Both the position numbers and the translations under genes were made by a program. This document shows positions 60,787-64,000 of a DNA stretch of 64,000 bases, piece after piece. Position 1 is the first letter of the stretch. Each line of letters opens with the position of its first letter. The stretch is from contig JBKCOJ010000008.1 in assembly GCA_046309815.1 (NCBI GenBank), positions 124,001-188,000 on the forward strand. Direction: 5' to 3'. Source of the DNA: CAITNM01 sp021298215. Its GTDB lineage: Bacteria > Pseudomonadota > Alphaproteobacteria > Paracaedibacterales > CAITNM01. The notes below the pieces were generated by a model. The model did not search any database. It had not been told where the DNA came from and saw nothing but the letters and a program-made list of their open reading frames with translations.

Positions 60787-61455
60787 TTATTGCGCTTCAA
60801 TATCTGCAGCGACTGTACATAAGAATTTCTTCTCAGAATTAAATCCTTTGAAAGCTTTTCTTCCTGCCGCGGCTACCGCACGACCTTGACCCATTGCTTT
60901 GCCATCAACAACTGGCCCACCAGCTTCTACATAGGTGAAAGTTGCTTTGTCGTCTTTTCCGTGAGTTCTAATTTCTTCAATAGCGCGATCACGAACAGAT
61001 TGTCCTTCGTTTGTTTTAAAATTAGATACGGGTTTTCCTAGTAATGTTGGGTCAGATGAGGCAACAACTGTATCGTTTCCTTCTTGATAACAAGTAATGC
61101 GCAATTTTTGAGCTGTAGCTCTGTTAACAGCAGCTTGTAGTGGAAGTTCACGACTATTTGTTTGGATCGCTCCATTAATAACTTTAAAGAATTCTTCCGG
61201 ACTGCTAATGCTTCCTTCTGTATTTGAAGTGTTAGTTAATTCATTGATGATGCTTTCAAGTGCTATTGCCTGGTCAGCTTTAATCGGTAAAGATTTGCGG
61301 GCAACAGCTTTAGCTTTTTTATTTTGTGTATTTTTAGGCGTTTGGATATTTTTCTCTTTTATGCTTTCAGTGCTTTCTGTATTAGTGTTGCTAGTCGTGC
61401 AGGCAACGAAAAGAGCCAAAGGTGTCAGGCTTGCTAACCATAATTTTAATTTCAT
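60787..61455 (-). CDS. Lipoprotein with a Cache-like sensor domain
   Basis: A 222-residue protein. The signal peptide ends in a lipobox-like FVAC with Cys19 as likely lipidation site. A Thr/Asn/Lys-rich linker (20-60) leads to a domain from about 70 on. The part VVASSDPTLLGKPVSNFKTNEGQS, then FTYVEAGGPVV and KKFLCTVAADIE looks like a single Cache domain (ligand-binding PAS-like fold), which normally occurs in receptors; here no signalling module is attached. The assignment is by pattern and is tentative. It converges on trmJ and lies about 125 bases downstream of the PBP gene. Confidence 0.7.
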   Translation of the reverse strand: MKLKLWLASLTPLALFVACTTSNTNTESTESIKEKNIQTPKNTQNKKAKAVARKSLPIKADQAIALESIINELTNTSNTEGSISSPEEFFKVINGAIQTNSRELPLQAAVNRATAQKLRITCYQEGNDTVVASSDPTLLGKPVSNFKTNEGQSVRDRAIEEIRTHGKDDKATFTYVEAGGPVVDGKAMGQGRAVAAAGRKAFKGFNSEKKFLCTVAADIEAQ

Positions 61456-61580
61456 AACATTTACTCCAAATTTTTAATGTATAAAAAGTGTAACAAACTT
61501 TTCTAAAATTTTTCATTATTTTTTGATGTTGTAGGCTAACGAAGATTTTCTGTTGCAAAAAAGCACTTAAAGGTCATGCT

Positions 61581-63542
61581 TTAACCTAGGTCGTCTAGAA
61601 TTTCTTCCACAACATCCTTTTTTGCGGGGCCTTTATTTTTTGTTGGGGAGGGTATCTGTAGTTGTGCAGCCATTTTTTTAGGTGGTTGATTAGGGCCATT
61701 ATATACTTCAGGTCCTCTATAAAAAGCTGCCGCAACACGTGTGGGGATCATTGATCCAGTGGATTGCTTTGCCATGTTTTTATTATCATCGTTACCTGTC
61801 CATACTCCGACAACAAGGTTTTGAAACCCTATATCGTTTGGTAAATATTCGCGCATACCAACAAACCAAGCATCACGATCGCCGTTACTTCCTGTTTTAC
61901 CCATAACGGTTGGCGCTAAATTAGCAGCACGACCGCTTCCTTCAGCAATAACAGCGCGCAATAAAATGCGCATTTTGTGAAGCACATCAGGCTTAACAAT
62001 CATTGGAGTGGGTTGCTCTTCGCGTTTGTATAGAATATTTCCTTCTTTATCCCGAATTTCTAAAATTCCATATGGCCAAACAGCGCGACCTTCGTTGGCA
62101 AAAGTTGCAAAAGCGGCCGTTAAATCAAGAAGGGTTGTTTCAATTGCTCCAAGAGATAAAGAGATATGTTCTTCCATATGGCTGGTAATGCCTAAGCGGT
62201 GTGCAACTTCGATAACTTTTTTAGGGGTTGCTTTTAACATTAAGCGAATAGAGGGACTGTTAACAGAGCGTGCAAAGGCTTCTCGGATACTTACTTCACC
62301 TCGCGTTTTCCAAGTGAAGTTGCTGGGTTTCCAATTACCGATGACGATAGGACTATCGTCGATCATGTCTTCAGGATCAACGCCTGCTTCTATTGCAGCT
62401 AGATAGATAAACATCTTGAATGCAGAGCCAGGTTGACGTAACGCTTGCGTGACTCGGTTAAATTGACTTTTCTTATAATTCTGGCCACCAATCATGGCGC
62501 GTATAGCTCCATCGGGACTCATTGCCAATAAGCTAAGTTGTGAAGTTTTGAGCTTTTGACCCATATCCTTCATATATTCTATGCATACTTGGTCTGCGTG
62601 GCGTTGCATTGAAGGATCTAGAGTTGTTACTACGATCAAATCGCGATCAAGACCATTAACGAAATTGGGAATAAGTTCCATGATCCAATCACAAAAATAT
62701 TTGAAATTGCTTTCTTGCTTATTATTTTCAAGGACATGAATACCTTCATTAAAATATGTTTGGGAGTCTTCAATAAAGCCAGCCTCTTGCATTAGCTGCA
62801 AAACAACTTTAGCGCGTTCTTTAGCTTTTTCAGGATTTGAAGAAGGTGAATAACGAGAAGGTGCTTTGAGAAGCCCGGCAATCACGGCTGCTTCAAAAAT
62901 TGTTAATTCTCGGGCAGATTTATTGAAATAACGTTGTGCGGCAGCTTCAATACCAAATGTACCGCTACCTAGATAAACGCGATTGAGATACATGGTGAGA
63001 ATGTCGTCTTTACTGAACTTCCATTCAAGCCAAACAGAGAGAAGAACTTCAAGAATTTTACGCTTAAATGAGCGATCTCGTGTATCAAAAGCGCCTTCAG
63101 TAAATAGTAGGTTTTTCGCAAGCTGTTGTGTTAAGGTTGAGCCACCTTGTACGACACGATTTGCACGATAGTTTTCATAGGCGGCGCGTGCTAAACCAAT
63201 GAAATCAACGCCAAAATGATAATAGAATCGACGATCTTCAACAGCCATAAGAGCTTGAGGCACGTGAATAGGCAAGTCTTGAATTCTTACCATTTCTTCA
63301 AAAACGTCACCATACGTGCTAATGACTGTTCCATCAACGGTTTGAATGGTAATACTTGGTGTGCGAACATTTGTTTGCAAGCGATTGAGGTCAGGAAGGT
63401 CTTGAATAAACCACAACAGGATGACTCCAAGTAAAATGGTTCCCCAAATGCTTGCTAAAAGAAAAAAGCGCCCAACAATTCCTAAAAATGTCTTTTTAGT
63501 TTTTCGAGATTTTGTTGGTTGTTTTCGCTTTTTTAATGCCAC
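61581..63542 (-). CDS. mrcA: Class A penicillin-binding protein 1A (bifunctional)
   Basis: Peptidoglycan glycosyltransferase and transpeptidase of 653 residues, anchored by one helix (about 23-46). The GT51 domain has the catalytic Glu102 in AVEDRRFYYHFGVD and QGGSTLTQQLAKNL at 132-145. The transpeptidase has SAFK (Ser373), SVN (426-428) and KTGS (549-552). It lacks the large OB insert of E. coli PBP1A and is closer to shorter alphaproteobacterial forms. The tail is Lys/Pro rich. It starts seven bases after the gyrB stop. Confidence 0.95.
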   Translation of the reverse strand: MALKKRKQPTKSRKTKKTFLGIVGRFFLLASIWGTILLGVILLWFIQDLPDLNRLQTNVRTPSITIQTVDGTVISTYGDVFEEMVRIQDLPIHVPQALMAVEDRRFYYHFGVDFIGLARAAYENYRANRVVQGGSTLTQQLAKNLLFTEGAFDTRDRSFKRKILEVLLSVWLEWKFSKDDILTMYLNRVYLGSGTFGIEAAAQRYFNKSARELTIFEAAVIAGLLKAPSRYSPSSNPEKAKERAKVVLQLMQEAGFIEDSQTYFNEGIHVLENNKQESNFKYFCDWIMELIPNFVNGLDRDLIVVTTLDPSMQRHADQVCIEYMKDMGQKLKTSQLSLLAMSPDGAIRAMIGGQNYKKSQFNRVTQALRQPGSAFKMFIYLAAIEAGVDPEDMIDDSPIVIGNWKPSNFTWKTRGEVSIREAFARSVNSPSIRLMLKATPKKVIEVAHRLGITSHMEEHISLSLGAIETTLLDLTAAFATFANEGRAVWPYGILEIRDKEGNILYKREEQPTPMIVKPDVLHKMRILLRAVIAEGSGRAANLAPTVMGKTGSNGDRDAWFVGMREYLPNDIGFQNLVVGVWTGNDDNKNMAKQSTGSMIPTRVAAAFYRGPEVYNGPNQPPKKMAAQLQIPSPTKNKGPAKKDVVEEILDDLG

Positions 63543-63549
63543 AAAAACC

Positions 63550-64000
63550 TTATACGTCTAAGTTGACAACTTTTAGGGCATTTGTTGTGATGAATTCGCG
63601 GCGAGGCTCAACGACATCACCCATGAGGGTAGAGAAAATTTCTTCTGCTTCTTCTGCATGGTGCATTTTTACTTGCAATAAGGTGCGTGATTCCGGATCC
63701 ATGGTTGTTTGCCATAGTTCTTCATCACCCATTTCTCCAAGACCCTTGTTGCGGCGATAGGTTACGCCTTTTCCGCCTTGCTCCATCAATATTTTAGTAA
63801 GCTCACCGATGTCAGTGATTGTCTCTTGGCGTCCTTCACGTGCTGTGATGTTAAGGGTTAACGTTTTTCCAAGAATATCGCTTAGCTGAGAAAGCAATGT
63901 TAACAAAGCTTTTGCTTCAGGAGTTGCTCGCATAGATTCATCTAGTGTCCATTTTTCGTCAACTCCGCCCCAATGGCGCACAAAGGTAATCGTCGCATCA
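63550..64000 (-). CDS. gyrB: DNA gyrase subunit B, 3' end only
   Basis: The last 149 codons of gyrB; the frame is open to the right edge of the window. The GTG at 63981 is internal. The toprim-tail region reads YRRNKGLGEMGDEELWQTTMDPESRTLLQV, followed by DVVEPRREFITTNAL at the C-terminus, which is the standard GyrB ending. ParE is the main alternative, but the closing PRREFI and NALKVVNLDV favour GyrB. The PBP gene follows after seven bases on the same strand. Confidence 0.93.
   Translation of the reverse strand, partial: DATITFVRHWGGVDEKWTLDESMRATPEAKALLTLLSQLSDILGKTLTLNITAREGRQETITDIGELTKILMEQGGKGVTYRRNKGLGEMGDEELWQTTMDPESRTLLQVKMHHAEEAEEIFSTLMGDVVEPRREFITTNALKVVNLDV

Noticed and set aside
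1..64000. CRISPR arrays, insertion sequences, prophage or integration sites
   Set aside because: No regularly spaced repeats, transposase or integrase genes, or terminal repeats were seen in the window.

Overview
The window is a gene-dense, AT-rich stretch of a Gram-negative alphaproteobacterial chromosome. Lineage markers are paired b and b' subunits in the ATP synthase F0 operon, a GapR (DUF2312) nucleoid protein, sigma-54 promoters in front of flagellin genes, and a TamA/TamB pair. The AT-rich base composition, many signal-peptide proteins without recognisable families, and several secreted lipases fit a host-associated lineage such as Holosporales (Paracaedibacter/Odyssella-like). That placement is inference; no 16S rRNA gene is present.

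Layout. 1-2 kb: end of a polyamine ABC transporter operon (potG end, potH, potI). 2-10.9 kb, mostly minus strand: a secreted helical-repeat protein, hslVU, a sodium:solute symporter, and a long run MFS transporter-atpI-atpB-atpE-atpF'-atpF-murF. 11.2-16 kb: a DUF2000-MazG pair, a second related MFS transporter, a secreted bicovalent flavoprotein oxidase and an unknown secreted protein. 16-21.5 kb: glyA (its start codon is not in frame), tRNA-Thr(GGT), a small secreted protein and the overlapping operon argS-sfsA-tilS. 21.8-29.6 kb: accessory region with unknown secreted proteins, two paralogous secreted alpha/beta hydrolases around a SCO1 gene, a secreted patatin phospholipase and a 3-methyladenine DNA glycosylase. 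29.6-33.5 kb: infC (AUU start)-secG-pyrG-trxB on minus and the RNase P RNA gene on plus.

33.6-40 kb holds four tandem flagellin genes, each with its own sigma-54 promoter of the form TGGCA(C/T)-N5-TTGCA and its own downstream hairpin. Then come a GT-C-like membrane protein, a secreted protein with faint kinase-like motifs, tRNA-Leu(TAG), tig-clpP, a LOG-family gene, tamA-tamB, and on minus murD-ftsW-asd, two orphan ABC substrate-binding proteins and tRNA-Glu(CTC). 56.8-64 kb: an unknown secreted protein, a PhzF-like protein, gapR-cysS-trmJ, a Cache-like lipoprotein, a class A penicillin-binding protein and the 3' end of gyrB.

Most genes are housekeeping: proteostasis (HslUV, ClpP, trigger factor), translation (ArgS, CysS, TilS, IF3, tRNAs, RNase P), cell wall (MurF, MurD, FtsW, PBP1A, Asd), energy (F0) and envelope assembly (TamAB, SecG). 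No phage, insertion sequence or CRISPR array was seen. The most notable points are the sigma-54 flagellin array, the AUU start of infC, the apparent one-base shift at the start of glyA, and the secreted lipase island.
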